A program made the translations under genes and the position numbers. A DNA stretch of 64,000 bases from Curvibacter delicatus NBRC 14919 (GTDB lineage Bacteria; Pseudomonadota; Gammaproteobacteria; Burkholderiales; Burkholderiaceae_C): NCBI RefSeq assembly GCF_001592265.1, contig NZ_BCWP01000012.1, forward strand, positions 29,843 to 93,842, in the 5' to 3' direction. Below, one piece after another: positions 35,693 to 43,959 of the stretch (positions are counted from its first letter, which is position 1; the number at the start of each line of letters is the position of its first letter). Below the pieces are notes generated by a model. The model was not told the DNA's origin, did not search any database, and saw nothing but the letters and a program-made list of their open reading frames with translations.

Positions 35693-36403
35693 GTGCTGCC
35701 GGTGTCGTCTTCCGATCACATCACCCCGCTGTCCAAGCTGCCGAACTTCGATCCGCGCCAGGTCCCGGTGGTCGGGGTGGATGCGCATCTGCCCGCCGTG
35801 CCGCGCGAGCAGTTGCAGCCCGAGGCGCTACGCCAGCGTTTCGTGACGCCGCCGGCATGGCAGCCCGAGGTTCGCATGGAGCCGCGTTTCACGCAGCGCG
35901 CGCCCGTGCCGGCGTCGGTGCTGGTGCCGATCGTCGCGCACGCGCGGCCCACGGTGCTGCTGACCCAGCGTACCAGCCACCTGGCCAACCATTCGGGGCA
36001 GATTGCCTTTCCCGGCGGCAAGGTGGATGACACCGATGCCGATTCGGTGGCCGCCGCCCTGCGTGAGGCCGAGGAGGAGGTGGGGCTGACGCCGGATTTC
36101 ATCCAAGTGCTCGGCACGCTGCCGATCTACACCACCGGCAGCGCCTTCATCATCACGCCCGTGGTGGCGCTGGTGCGGCCCGGCTTCATACTCGCGCCCA
36201 ACGAAGGCGAGGTGGCCGACGTGTTCGAGGTACCGCTGGACTTCCTCATGAACCCGGCCCACCATCGGCGCCACCGCCTGATGGCCGAAGGGCTGCAGCG
36301 CGACTGGTTTTCCATGCCCTACCAGGATGCCGACATGGAGCGCTTCATCTGGGGTGCCACGGCCGGCATGCTGCGCAACTTCTATCGCTTCCTGGCGGCC
36401 TGA
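35693..36403 (+). CDS. Coenzyme A pyrophosphatase (NudL-type Nudix hydrolase)
   Basis: This 236-residue Nudix enzyme hydrolyses the pyrophosphate of coenzyme A and its esters. The UPF0035 signature LLTQRTSHLANHSGQIAFPGGK runs into the Nudix box, with REAEEEVGL supplying the metal-binding glutamates. The C-terminal FEVPLDFLMNP and IWGATAGMLRNFYRFL fit the NudL group. The start is a GTG, at 35693 or 35702; neither has a strong ribosome site. It follows the rplS terminator. Confidence 0.88.
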   Translation: MLPVSSSDHITPLSKLPNFDPRQVPVVGVDAHLPAVPREQLQPEALRQRFVTPPAWQPEVRMEPRFTQRAPVPASVLVPIVAHARPTVLLTQRTSHLANHSGQIAFPGGKVDDTDADSVAAALREAEEEVGLTPDFIQVLGTLPIYTTGSAFIITPVVALVRPGFILAPNEGEVADVFEVPLDFLMNPAHHRRHRLMAEGLQRDWFSMPYQDADMERFIWGATAGMLRNFYRFLAA

Positions 36404-36454
36404 TTGCGCCGGTGCGCGGCGTGAAGGCGCGGTTCGGGCCGCTATGATGGCAAC

Positions 36455-37408
36455 ATGAGTTTTTTCGCCATTCTTGTCGCATTGTTGCTGGAGCAGGCCC
36501 GTCCCCTGGCCAGCGGCAACATGGTGCATGCCGGCGTGCGGGGCTGGATGCGCTGGATCATTCGCAATCTCGATGCCGGCCGCCAGCCGCATGGCTGGCT
36601 GGCCTGGTTTTTTGCCGTCGCTTTTCCCACGCTGCTGGCGCTGGCCATTCACTGGCTGCTGTGGAGCCTGCTGGGCTGGTGGGCTGCCGTGCTGTGGAAT
36701 GTGGTGGTGCTCTATGTCTCGCTCGGTTTCCGTCAGTTCAGCCACCATTTCACCGACATCCGCGATGCGCTCGATGCGGGCGACGAGGCGCAGGCGCGCC
36801 AATTGCTGGCCCAGTGGCGGCAGACCGATGTGGGTGAGTTGTCGCGGCGCGAAATCGTGCGCCAGGTCATTGAGCAATCCGTGCTGTCCGCGCACCGGCA
36901 TGTCTTTGGCGTGCTGGCCTGGTTTTCGATCCTGGCGGCCTTTGGCCTGGGGCCGGCAGGCGCTGTGCTCTACCGCCTGACCGAGTTCGCGGCGCGTTAC
37001 TGGCCGCATGTGTCGCAGCGCCAGGGGCAGCCGGTGAGCGAGGCGGCACGCGCTGCCGCCAGCCAAGCCTGGCATTGGGTTGACTGGTTGCCGGCGCGCA
37101 TCACAGCACTGGGTTTCGCCGTGGTTGGCAGCTTCGAGGACGCCATCGACAGCTGGCGCAGCCACGAAGCCCAACTGGATGCCAGCAATGACGGTGTGAT
37201 CCTGGCGGCCACGGCCGGCGCCGTGAATGTGCGCCTGGGCGCACAGGCGCCGGTGGTCGGGCTGGAGGAAGAGGTGGAGGCCCCAAGCACAACGCGGCAA
37301 GAGCCCGAGCTGGCCCATTTGCGCAGCATCGTCGGCCTGGTCTGGCGCTCGGTGGTGATGTGGATGCTGCTGCTGGCACTGCTCACGCTGGCACGGCTGC
37401 TCGGCTGA
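36455..37408 (+). CDS. CobD/CbiB-like integral membrane protein
   Basis: This 317-residue protein has an N-terminal MSFFAILVALLLEQARPL, several membrane helices, a cytoplasmic segment RDALDAGDEAQARQLLAQWRQTDVGELSRREIVRQVIEQSVLSAHRHVFGVLAWF and a final helix. The pattern of a conserved histidine-rich turn inside a CbiB/AmpE-like frame is seen in a group annotated as CobD/CbiB family. No other cobalamin genes are here, so adenosylcobinamide-phosphate synthase activity should not be assumed; an AmpE-like sensing role is equally possible. It converges on rsgA. Confidence 0.7.
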   Translation: MSFFAILVALLLEQARPLASGNMVHAGVRGWMRWIIRNLDAGRQPHGWLAWFFAVAFPTLLALAIHWLLWSLLGWWAAVLWNVVVLYVSLGFRQFSHHFTDIRDALDAGDEAQARQLLAQWRQTDVGELSRREIVRQVIEQSVLSAHRHVFGVLAWFSILAAFGLGPAGAVLYRLTEFAARYWPHVSQRQGQPVSEAARAAASQAWHWVDWLPARITALGFAVVGSFEDAIDSWRSHEAQLDASNDGVILAATAGAVNVRLGAQAPVVGLEEEVEAPSTTRQEPELAHLRSIVGLVWRSVVMWMLLLALLTLARLLG

Positions 37409-37480
37409 AACATTGGCACCCGCACGTCCACACGACGTGCCCGCTACCCTTAAAGAGACATCAAGGCGCCGCGCGGGCGT

Positions 37481-38410
37481 TCAATAGCGCCGCTGCGACA
37501 ATTCGGCAAACAGGTCGCTATAGATTTTGTAGCGCGTTGCGCTTATTTCAGGCGGCGTGGCGTCTGATTTGAGTGCGGATATCACGCCGCAGCCGGGCTC
37601 ATGCAGATGGGTGCAGTTGTAGAACTTGCAGTTTTTTACCCAGGTCTTCAGGTCCGGCATCAGGCTGGCCAGGTGCATGGGGTCGATGTGCTGCAGGCCG
37701 AATTCCTGAAAACCCGGTGAGTCGATCAGGGCCATGCTGCGCGCCTCGTCCGCCCAGTACCAGTGGGTGCTGGTGGTGGTGTGCTTGCCTGAGTTCAGCG
37801 CGGTCGAGATCTCACCGGTGAGCACTTGCGCGCCCGGCACCAGCTGGTTGATCAACGTGCTCTTGCCGGCGCCTGACGGACCGAGCACCAGCGTGGTCTT
37901 GGCTTGCAGTTGCGCTCGCAGTGTGTCGAGTTCCGGCACCATGCCTTCGGCCTTGGGTTTCAGTGCCAGCGGCAACACGGTGTAGCCCATGCGCCGGTAC
38001 GGTTCCAGCCGCACCCAGGCGCAGGCGAACGGTTCGGCCAGGTCGCTCTTGTTGAGGGCGATGATGGGTGTGATGCGTTCGGCCTCGGCCGCGATCAGGG
38101 CGCGTGCCAGCTGGCTTTCGGAGAATTCCGGCTCGGCCGCGATCAGGATCAGCACCTGGTCCAGGTTGGCGGCAAAGCTCTTGGTACGGACTTCGTCCTG
38201 GCGGTAGAACAGGTTGCGCCGCGTCTCGATTTTTTCGATCGTGCCCTCGTCGCCGCTGGCCAGCCACAGCACACGGTCGCCGACGACGGCCTGGCTTTTC
38301 TTGCCGCGCGGGTGGCAAATCAGGCGCCGGCCTTCCGGGGTTTCCACCACGACGTGGCGGCCATGGGTGGCGACCACCAGGCCGTTGTCGAGTTCTGCGG
38401 CTTGGCTCAA
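37481..38410 (-). CDS. rsgA: Small ribosomal subunit biogenesis GTPase RsgA
   Basis: RsgA is a circularly permuted GTPase that tests maturation of the 30S subunit. An N-terminal OB fold is followed by NKSD (G4), GPSGAGKSTLINQL (G1) and DSPGFQEFGL (G3), then a zinc site with C-x-C-x-H-x-C spacing (NCKFYNCTHLHEPGCGV). The start is TTG at 38410, supported by GAGGTGA 5 bp upstream; it lies 4 bp past the phhB stop. The length is 309 residues. A dispersed repeat copy supplies codons for ATRYKIYSD near the C-terminus. Confidence 0.95.
   Translation of the reverse strand: MSQAAELDNGLVVATHGRHVVVETPEGRRLICHPRGKKSQAVVGDRVLWLASGDEGTIEKIETRRNLFYRQDEVRTKSFAANLDQVLILIAAEPEFSESQLARALIAAEAERITPIIALNKSDLAEPFACAWVRLEPYRRMGYTVLPLALKPKAEGMVPELDTLRAQLQAKTTLVLGPSGAGKSTLINQLVPGAQVLTGEISTALNSGKHTTTSTHWYWADEARSMALIDSPGFQEFGLQHIDPMHLASLMPDLKTWVKNCKFYNCTHLHEPGCGVISALKSDATPPEISATRYKIYSDLFAELSQRRY
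37517..37546 (+). repeat. Dispersed GCTAT-N-RTAGC repeat, copy in rsgA
   Basis: GCTATAGATTTTGTAGC is followed by GCGTTGCGC, close to the consensus of the other copies. It encodes part of the RsgA C-terminus without disturbing the frame. Confidence 0.6.
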
Positions 38411-38414
38411 GCAG

Positions 38415-38750
38415 TCACCTCAGCAGGGCATCAACCAGCGCGGCGCAATCGAAATCGGCGCGTGTGATGCCGCCGGCATCGTGGCTGCGCCAGCGCACCG
38501 TGCAATGGCGATAGGCCACCGACAGCTCAGGGTGGTGATCCTGCCGCTGCGCGATGAAGGCCACGGCATTGGCAAAGGCCATGGCAGCCTGGAAGTCGGG
38601 GAACGGGAAGTGTTTCTCGATCGCCAGTTCCGGACCGTCGCCGCTGAGGCGCCAGCCGTCCAGCTGCGCCAGATTTGCTACGATTTCCGTAGCTGTCAGC
38701 GCACGTTTGACAAAGGTTTGGGGCTGAGTTGTCATCGAATTCCCGCTCAT
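38415..38750 (-). CDS. phhB: Pterin-4a-carbinolamine dehydratase
   Basis: The 111-residue enzyme dehydrates 4a-hydroxytetrahydropterin, recycling the cofactor of phenylalanine hydroxylase; bacterial homologues may have other pterin roles. The family core FPDFQAAMAFANAVAFIAQRQDHHPELSVAYRHCTVRWRSHDAGGIT contains the HHP motif and the later histidine and aspartate. The ATG at 38750 overlaps the stop of the M48 protease gene, and rsgA follows after 4 bp, so the three are one unit. MTTQP at 38735 is a second possible start. A dispersed repeat copy encodes TATEIVA. Confidence 0.9.
   Translation of the reverse strand: MSGNSMTTQPQTFVKRALTATEIVANLAQLDGWRLSGDGPELAIEKHFPFPDFQAAMAFANAVAFIAQRQDHHPELSVAYRHCTVRWRSHDAGGITRADFDCAALVDALLR
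38677..38702 (+). repeat. Dispersed GCTAT-N-RTAGC repeat, copy in phhB
   Basis: GCTACGATTTCCGTAGC is followed by TGTCAGCGC. The arms pair as GCTACG/CGTAGC. It lies inside the N-terminal codons of phhB. Confidence 0.55.
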
Positions 38751-40015
38751 GCCGTCAGTCGCGCCAGCCGTTCGGAGGCCGGCGGATGCGAATAATAAAA
38801 GGCCACGTACAGAGGGTCCGGCGTCAGCGTGGAGGCGTTGTCCTCGTAGAGCTTGAGCAGGGCGTGCCCCAGGTCCGCGCCATTGGTCTGCTGGGCGGCA
38901 TAGGCATCGGCTTCGAACTCGTGCTTGCGCGAGAACAGGGCCAGCAGCGGCGCAATGAAGAAGCTGAACACCGGTGACACCAGCACGAACAGCAGCAGCG
39001 CCAGCGCATCGTTGGCCGCATCCAGGTTCGGGTTGACGCCCAGGCCGGTGTAGAACCAGCCCTGCGTGGCCAGCCAACCCAGCAACGCGAAGCCGGCCAG
39101 GCTCAGGGCGAACAGGCTGACGATGCGCTTGACGATGTGCTTGTGCTTGAAGTGGCCCAGCTCATGCGCCAGCACGGCGTCCACCTCACCGGGGCTGAGC
39201 TTGGCCAGCAGCGTGTCGAAGAACACCACGCGCTTGGCGGCGCCGAAGCCGGTGAAGTAGGCGTTGGCATGCGCACTGCGCCGGCTGCCGTCCATCACGA
39301 ACAGCCCTTTGGCGGCAAAGCCGCAGCGCTGCATCAGCGCCGTCACGCGCGCCTTCAGGCTCTCGTCTTCCAGTGGCTGGAATTTGTTGAACAGCGGGGC
39401 GATGAAGGTCGGGTAGATCAACAGCAACAGCAGGTTGAAACCCATCCACACGCACCAGGCCCACAGCCACCAGGTCGGACCGGTGGCCCCCATGACCCAC
39501 AGGATGAGCGCGGCGATCGGCAACCCGATCAGGGCGCCGAGCACGGTGGATTTGACGAGGTCGACCAGCCAGAGCTTGAAGTTCATCTTGTTGAAGCCGA
39601 AGCGCTGCTCGATGACAAAAGTCTGGTACAGCGAGAGTGGCAACTCGACCAGGCTGCCGATCAGCACAAAACCGGCGATCAGCGCCAGTTGCTGCAGCAT
39701 GCCGCTGCCCAGCCATTGCTGCAGCGCCTGGTTCAGCAGATGCAGGCCGCCGAACAGCGTCCAGCCCAGCAGCACAGCGGCACCGACCGCGGTTTCCAAC
39801 AGACCGAATCGTGTCTTGGCCAAGGTGTAGTCGGCGGCTTTCTGATGGGCCGCCAGCGTGATGGTCTCGGTAAAGGCGACGGGGACTGCACTGCGGTGCC
39901 GTGCCACGTGGCGGAGCTGGCGCGTGGCCAGCCAGTACTTCAGGACGAGACCCAGCAGCAGGGCCACGGCGAAGGCCAGTGTCAGAGCCAGGGAAGGGGA
40001 AAGCGTTGATGACAT
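38747..40015 (-). CDS. M48-family (Ste24/CAAX protease-like) membrane metallopeptidase
   Basis: This 422-residue inner-membrane protein resembles Ste24-type zinc proteases. Membrane helices near the N-terminus and around residues 60-200 surround a catalytic part with HELGHFKHKH, giving two zinc histidines and the glutamate. The downstream glutamate ligand lies in RKHEFEADAYAAQQTN. Bacterial members are thought to act in membrane protein quality control; there is no prenylation here. The ATG at 40015 (MSSTLSPSLAL) puts the first helix near the N-terminus. The gene diverges from orn by only 36 bp and overlaps phhB by 4 bp. Confidence 0.9.
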   Translation of the reverse strand: MSSTLSPSLALTLAFAVALLLGLVLKYWLATRQLRHVARHRSAVPVAFTETITLAAHQKAADYTLAKTRFGLLETAVGAAVLLGWTLFGGLHLLNQALQQWLGSGMLQQLALIAGFVLIGSLVELPLSLYQTFVIEQRFGFNKMNFKLWLVDLVKSTVLGALIGLPIAALILWVMGATGPTWWLWAWCVWMGFNLLLLLIYPTFIAPLFNKFQPLEDESLKARVTALMQRCGFAAKGLFVMDGSRRSAHANAYFTGFGAAKRVVFFDTLLAKLSPGEVDAVLAHELGHFKHKHIVKRIVSLFALSLAGFALLGWLATQGWFYTGLGVNPNLDAANDALALLLFVLVSPVFSFFIAPLLALFSRKHEFEADAYAAQQTNGADLGHALLKLYEDNASTLTPDPLYVAFYYSHPPASERLARLTA

Positions 40016-40051
40016 GGGAGGCGAGTGTAGGCCATCGGCGACAATCGGCCC

Positions 40052-40621
40052 ATGGCTGACACGAACACCCCACTTCCGAAATCCGACCTCAACCTGGTCT
40101 GGCTCGACTGCGAAATGACCGGGCTGGATCCGGAGCAGGAACGTCTGATCGAAATCGCCGTTGTCGTCACCGGCCCGAACCTGGAGCCGCGCATCGAAGG
40201 GCCGGTGCTGGTGATCCACCAGAGCGACGAGGTGCTGAACAGAATGGACGCCTGGAACAAGGGCACGCACGGCCGCAGCGGCCTGATCGACAAGGTGAAG
40301 GCATCCACCCTAAGCGAGCACGAGGCTGAGGCGCAACTGACGGCTTTCCTCTCCAAGTACGTGCCCAAAGGCAAGTCGCCCATGTGCGGCAACAGCATCG
40401 GCCAGGACCGGCGCTTTCTGGTGAAGTACATGCCCAAGCTGGAGGCTTTTTTCCACTACCGCAATGTCGACGTCAGTACCTTCAAGGAGCTGGCCCGGCG
40501 TTGGCGGCCCGAGGTCTACAGCAGCTTCAAGAAACAGCAGAAGCACACGGCGCTGGCTGATGTGCACGAGTCCATCGACGAACTGCAGCACTACCGCACG
40601 CATTTCCTGAAGCTCGATTAG
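40052..40621 (+). CDS. orn: Oligoribonuclease
   Basis: Orn is the 3'-5' exonuclease that finishes RNA decay by degrading di- to pentaribonucleotides, including pGpG from cyclic di-GMP turnover. The DEDDh residues are visible: [11 protein letters not shown] (first D and E), [15 protein letters not shown], and [11 protein letters not shown]. The length of 189 residues is typical. It shares a short divergent promoter region with the M48 protease. Confidence 0.97.
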   Translation: MADTNTPLPKSDLNLVWLDCEMTGLDPEQERLIEIAVVVTGPNLEPRIEGPVLVIHQSDEVLNRMDAWNKGTHGRSGLIDKVKASTLSEHEAEAQLTAFLSKYVPKGKSPMCGNSIGQDRRFLVKYMPKLEAFFHYRNVDVSTFKELARRWRPEVYSSFKKQQKHTALADVHESIDELQHYRTHFLKLD

Positions 40622-40641
40622 GTGAAAACCCTGATCTGTGT

Positions 40642-40836
40642 CATAATTCAAGGCTGCGCTGCAAAAGCAGTGCATTTTGTGCATCTCCCTTCACACACCG
40701 GACTCCTGGCCACGCGGCTGAGATGAGTCCCCGGTGCCGGCCTCAAGGCCAGCGCAGGTTCCGTTTGATGGTTGATGTTTTTTAACCATTGACGGAGCCA
40801 CTGCAGACCCTGCGGTGCTCGCGTGTGAGTAAATCC
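40642..40836 (+). promoter_or_regulatory. Structured 5' leader of the DEAD-box helicase gene
   Basis: A CATAAT -10-like box at 40642 is followed by about 180 untranslated bases. By eye, CACCGG-ACTC pairs with GAGT-CC-CCGGTG over a branched loop (about 40697-40738). GGCC-TCAA-GGCC forms a small hairpin next, and ATGGTT pairs with AACCAT just before the coding region. No known riboswitch consensus fits fully. Long structured leaders occur on cold-induced RNA helicase genes, where they can mediate feedback. Confidence 0.4.
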
Positions 40837-42624
40837 ATGACCGACACTTTTGAAGTGACGGGCGAACTGTCGCCTGTCGAATCCACTATGGCCACCGAAA
40901 CCGAGCAGGCTGTGCCCAACGGTTTCGTGCAACTGGGCCTGGCGCCCGAACTGATCCAGGCCGTGGCCGACCTCGGCTACACCCAGCCGACCCAGGTCCA
41001 GTCCGAAGTCATTCCGCAGGCCCTGCCGACCGACGCCGAGGGCGGCGCGCCGCAGCGTTTCATCGACCTGATGGTCTCCAGCCAGACCGGCAGCGGCAAG
41101 ACCGCGGCCTTCCTGCTGCCCGTGCTGCACACCCTGATCCAGCAGCAGGCCCATGCGGCCGAGAAAGAGCGTACCGCTTTCGAAAACGCCTGTGCCGAAG
41201 CCGCTGCCAAGGGCGAGCCGGCTCCCAAGCGCCCCAAGCGCCAGGACCCGACCAACCCACGTCATTTCAAGGCCGCCACTCCCGGTGCCCTGATCCTGTG
41301 CCCGACGCGCGAGCTGGCGCAGCAGGTGGCGCACGACGCCATCGAGCTGGTCAAGCACTGCCGCGGCCTGCGCATTGCCAACGTGGTGGGCGGCATGCCC
41401 TACCAGATCCAGATCGCCAAGCTGCAGAACGCCAACCTGGTGGTGGCCACACCCGGCCGCCTGCTGGACCTGCAGCGCTCGATGCAACTCAAGCTCGACC
41501 AGGTACAGTTCCTGGTGGTGGACGAGGCCGACCGCATGCTCGACCTCGGCTTCTCCGACGACCTGGCCGAGATCAACCAGCTGACGGCACAGCGCCGCCA
41601 GACCATGATGTTCAGCGCCACCTTTGCACCGCGTATCCAGCAGCTCGCCATGCGCGTGATGCACGACAACGGCGCCTCCGTGAAGAAGGTGCAGATCGAC
41701 ACGCCGCAGGAAAAGCACGCCAACATCAAGCAGGTGCTGTTCTGGGCTGACAACGCCCAGCACAAGCGCCAGCTGCTCGACCACTGGCTGCGCGATGCAG
41801 GTATCGACCAGGCGATCGTGTTTGCCAGTACCCAGGTGGAGTGTGACGGCCTAGCCAACGACCTGCAGCAGGACGGCTTCTCTGCCGTGGCGCTGCACGG
41901 TGCCCTGAGCCAGGGCCTGCGCAACCGTCGCCTGATGGCGTTGCGCCAAGGCCAGGTGCAGATTCTGGTGGCCACCGATGTGGCGGCGCGCGGCATCGAC
42001 GTGCCCACCATCACCCACGTGTTCAACTTTGGCCTGCCGATGAAGGCCGAGGACTATACGCACCGTATCGGCCGCACCGGCCGTGCCGGCCGCGATGGTC
42101 TGGCGGTGACCTTTGCCGAGTTCCGCGACCGTCGCAAGATCTTCGACATCGAAGGTTACAGCCAGCAGAAGTTCAAGGCCGAGGTGATTCCGGGCATGGA
42201 GCCCAAGCAACGCATGCCCGAGCCGCGTTCCAACGCCGGCTTCGGTGGTCGCAACAGCCGTGGTGGCGACTTCGGGCGCGATCGCAAGTTCGGTGGCGGT
42301 GGCCGCAGCGGTGGTTTTGGTGGCAACCGCGGCGGCTTCGGGGCGGAGCGTCCCAATGCTGGCGGCTTTGGTGGTGGTTATGCCCAGCGCGATGAGCGCG
42401 GTGGCGATCGCCGCGAAGGCTTCAGCTACGAGCGCAAGGGTGGTTTCAACGACCGTTTTGCCGGCGATGGCCGCCGTGGTGGTGACGCTCCGCGTGGTGA
42501 CTTTGGTGACCGCAAACCGGCGTTCGGCGCCAAGCCTGCATTTGCCAAGCCAGGCAATGGCGGTGGCAAGGTCTTCGTGCCGCGTGATGCAGCCAAGAAG
42601 CGCGCGCCGCGTCCTGCACGCTGA
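40837..42624 (+). CDS. DEAD-box ATP-dependent RNA helicase (RhlE-like)
   Basis: This 595-residue helicase unwinds RNA in ribosome assembly or mRNA decay. Motifs run in order: Q motif (FVQLGLAPELIQAVADLGYTQPTQVQ), Walker A SQTGSGKT, PTRELAQQ, TPGRLLDL, VDEADRML, FSATF, then ATDVAARGIDVP and HRIGRTGRAGR. A lysine-rich insertion (QQAHAAEKERTAFENACAEA to NPRHFKAAT) lies after Walker A, as in other Burkholderiales homologues. The last 130 residues are a Gly/Arg/Phe-rich RGG-type tail for nonspecific RNA binding. The ATG at 40837 was chosen; an upstream frame to 40789 falls in the leader. Confidence 0.93.
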   Translation: MTDTFEVTGELSPVESTMATETEQAVPNGFVQLGLAPELIQAVADLGYTQPTQVQSEVIPQALPTDAEGGAPQRFIDLMVSSQTGSGKTAAFLLPVLHTLIQQQAHAAEKERTAFENACAEAAAKGEPAPKRPKRQDPTNPRHFKAATPGALILCPTRELAQQVAHDAIELVKHCRGLRIANVVGGMPYQIQIAKLQNANLVVATPGRLLDLQRSMQLKLDQVQFLVVDEADRMLDLGFSDDLAEINQLTAQRRQTMMFSATFAPRIQQLAMRVMHDNGASVKKVQIDTPQEKHANIKQVLFWADNAQHKRQLLDHWLRDAGIDQAIVFASTQVECDGLANDLQQDGFSAVALHGALSQGLRNRRLMALRQGQVQILVATDVAARGIDVPTITHVFNFGLPMKAEDYTHRIGRTGRAGRDGLAVTFAEFRDRRKIFDIEGYSQQKFKAEVIPGMEPKQRMPEPRSNAGFGGRNSRGGDFGRDRKFGGGGRSGGFGGNRGGFGAERPNAGGFGGGYAQRDERGGDRREGFSYERKGGFNDRFAGDGRRGGDAPRGDFGDRKPAFGAKPAFAKPGNGGGKVFVPRDAAKKRAPRPAR

Positions 42625-42644
42625 TCAGCTTCTGACCTGACCCC

Positions 42645-42676
42645 AAGCCCGCCTGACCTTGCGTCGGCGGGCTTTT
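42645..42676 (+). terminator. Intrinsic terminator after the helicase gene
   Basis: AAGCCCGCC and GGCGGGCTT form a perfect 9-bp stem with a 12-base loop, continuing into TTTT. Its T-run ends at the stop codon of the convergent lipoprotein gene. Confidence 0.88.
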
Positions 42677-42677
42677 T

Positions 42678-43124
42678 TCATTGCAGGCGCAAAGCGCCTT
42701 CGGCGGTTGTGACGATGCGCTTGCCTGGGGGGAGCGTGAGGTAGGCCACGGCGTTGGCTGGCTCCAGGCCGAAGGTCAGGCTGGCCGGCCCGCGCGCGCC
42801 GCGGCCGCTGGCGAAGCCGCTGGTTTCGCTCAAGGCATTGAAGCTCAGCGAGACCTCGGTGTTGTCGCTGCATTTCAGGTTGATCGCACCGCTCTTGCTG
42901 GCGGTGTAGCGCATATTGCCCATGCATTGAAGACCACCGCCAGCACTCAATGCCACGGTGCCGGTGCGGTCAGTGAAGAGTTTCACCTCGCCGGACAGCA
43001 GTGTTTCATTCACCACGGCCAGTGCAGGCGCAGACGAGGAGATCAGTCGCATGCCGACGTCATTGATCTTGGCGCAGCCGGCCAGGGACAAAACGAGCAT
43101 CAAGTGGGTGGTGAGGGCTTTCAT
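42678..43124 (-). CDS. Putative lipoprotein, function unknown
   Basis: The 148-residue protein begins MKALTTHLMLVLSLAGCAK, a lipoprotein signal with lipobox LAGC (Cys17). The mature part is beta-rich, with two further cysteines (GGLQCMGNMRY and INLKCSDNTEV) that could pair, and a Gly/Arg stretch SGRGARGPASL. No family is recognised. GGAG lies before the ATG at 43124; a longer frame to 43190 lacks a signal peptide. It converges on the helicase gene and diverges from lapG. Confidence 0.7.
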   Translation of the reverse strand: MKALTTHLMLVLSLAGCAKINDVGMRLISSSAPALAVVNETLLSGEVKLFTDRTGTVALSAGGGLQCMGNMRYTASKSGAINLKCSDNTEVSLSFNALSETSGFASGRGARGPASLTFGLEPANAVAYLTLPPGKRIVTTAEGALRLQ

Positions 43125-43254
43125 AGCTCCAAGATGATAGGGGACAGATACCGGTTCAGTGAAATGAATTCCCGGGTGTTTGGCAGTCAATTGTCGTCAT
43201 GGACGTGGTTGCGAGTCGAAAATTGTGGGCAATGCGGTGTGAATACTCCGTAAG

Positions 43255-43935
43255 ATGCTTGGCATGATTTGGTGGTGTCGATCATGGGCGGTCAAGTGGA
43301 TCTGGGTCAACATTCTGTCCCTGCTCGTTCTGGCCGGCATGGCGGCAACCAACCTGGACCGTCTCCAGCAACTGGCGCTGAGCCGCTACGGCGTCGAGGT
43401 GGCGCGTCTGGTGGGCGAGTGGCGTACCCTGCTGCCGCCAGTACCGGGGTCGAATGAGCTGGACAAGCTCGAACGCATCAACAACTTCTTCAACCGCCGT
43501 ATCCGTTGGGTGGAAGACTCGGTGCTGTGGCAGCAGGACGACTACTGGGCTACCGTGCTCGAGACCCTGGGCAAGGGCGCGGGCGACTGTGAGGACTTTG
43601 CCATCGCCAAGTACGTGAGTCTGCTGCTGGCCGGTGTGCCCGAAAGCAAGCTGCGCCTGACCTACGTTCGCCTGCAGCGGCCGGAGCGCACCGAGCCGGA
43701 GGCGCACATGATCCTGGCCTACTACGCGACCCCGTCCAGCGAACCGCTGATCCTGGACAACTTCAACCCCGATATCAAGCCGGCTGCACAGCGGCCGGAC
43801 CTGACGCCCGTCTATGCCTTCAACGCCACCCAATTGTGGTTCCGCGGACCCAACCCGTCCAGCTCGGATCCCACGGTTCGCATCTCGCGCTGGCGCGATG
43901 TGCTGGCGCGGCTGCAGGCAGAGCACACGTTATAG
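43255..43935 (+). CDS. lapG: LapG-type periplasmic cysteine protease
   Basis: LapG-type bacterial transglutaminase-like cysteine proteases cut the N-terminus of large adhesins and release them from the cell surface. The 226-residue protein has an N-terminal membrane or signal helix (WVNILSLLVLAGMAA). The catalytic triad is visible as Cys112 in GAGDCEDFAIAKY, His151 in EAHMILAYY and Asp168 in LILDNF. LapG needs calcium, and the acidic stretch around DCED fits. The adjacent LapD-like gene starts 24 bp later. No giant adhesin or its type I exporter is in this window. ATG codons at 43255 and 43264 are both possible. Confidence 0.9.
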   Translation: MLGMIWWCRSWAVKWIWVNILSLLVLAGMAATNLDRLQQLALSRYGVEVARLVGEWRTLLPPVPGSNELDKLERINNFFNRRIRWVEDSVLWQQDDYWATVLETLGKGAGDCEDFAIAKYVSLLLAGVPESKLRLTYVRLQRPERTEPEAHMILAYYATPSSEPLILDNFNPDIKPAAQRPDLTPVYAFNATQLWFRGPNPSSSDPTVRISRWRDVLARLQAEHTL

Positions 43936-43959
43936 AACTCGACTTGAGGGAGCTGCACC

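Noticed and set aside
40697..40770. TPP riboswitch before the helicase gene
   Set aside because: Only a CTGAGATGA-like string is present; the conserved GAACCTGA and pyrophosphate-helix parts are missing and the gene has no thiamin link.
42160..42620. Gly/Arg repeats at the end of the helicase as a separate repeat element
   Set aside because: They are in frame and typical of RGG tails on DEAD-box proteins.
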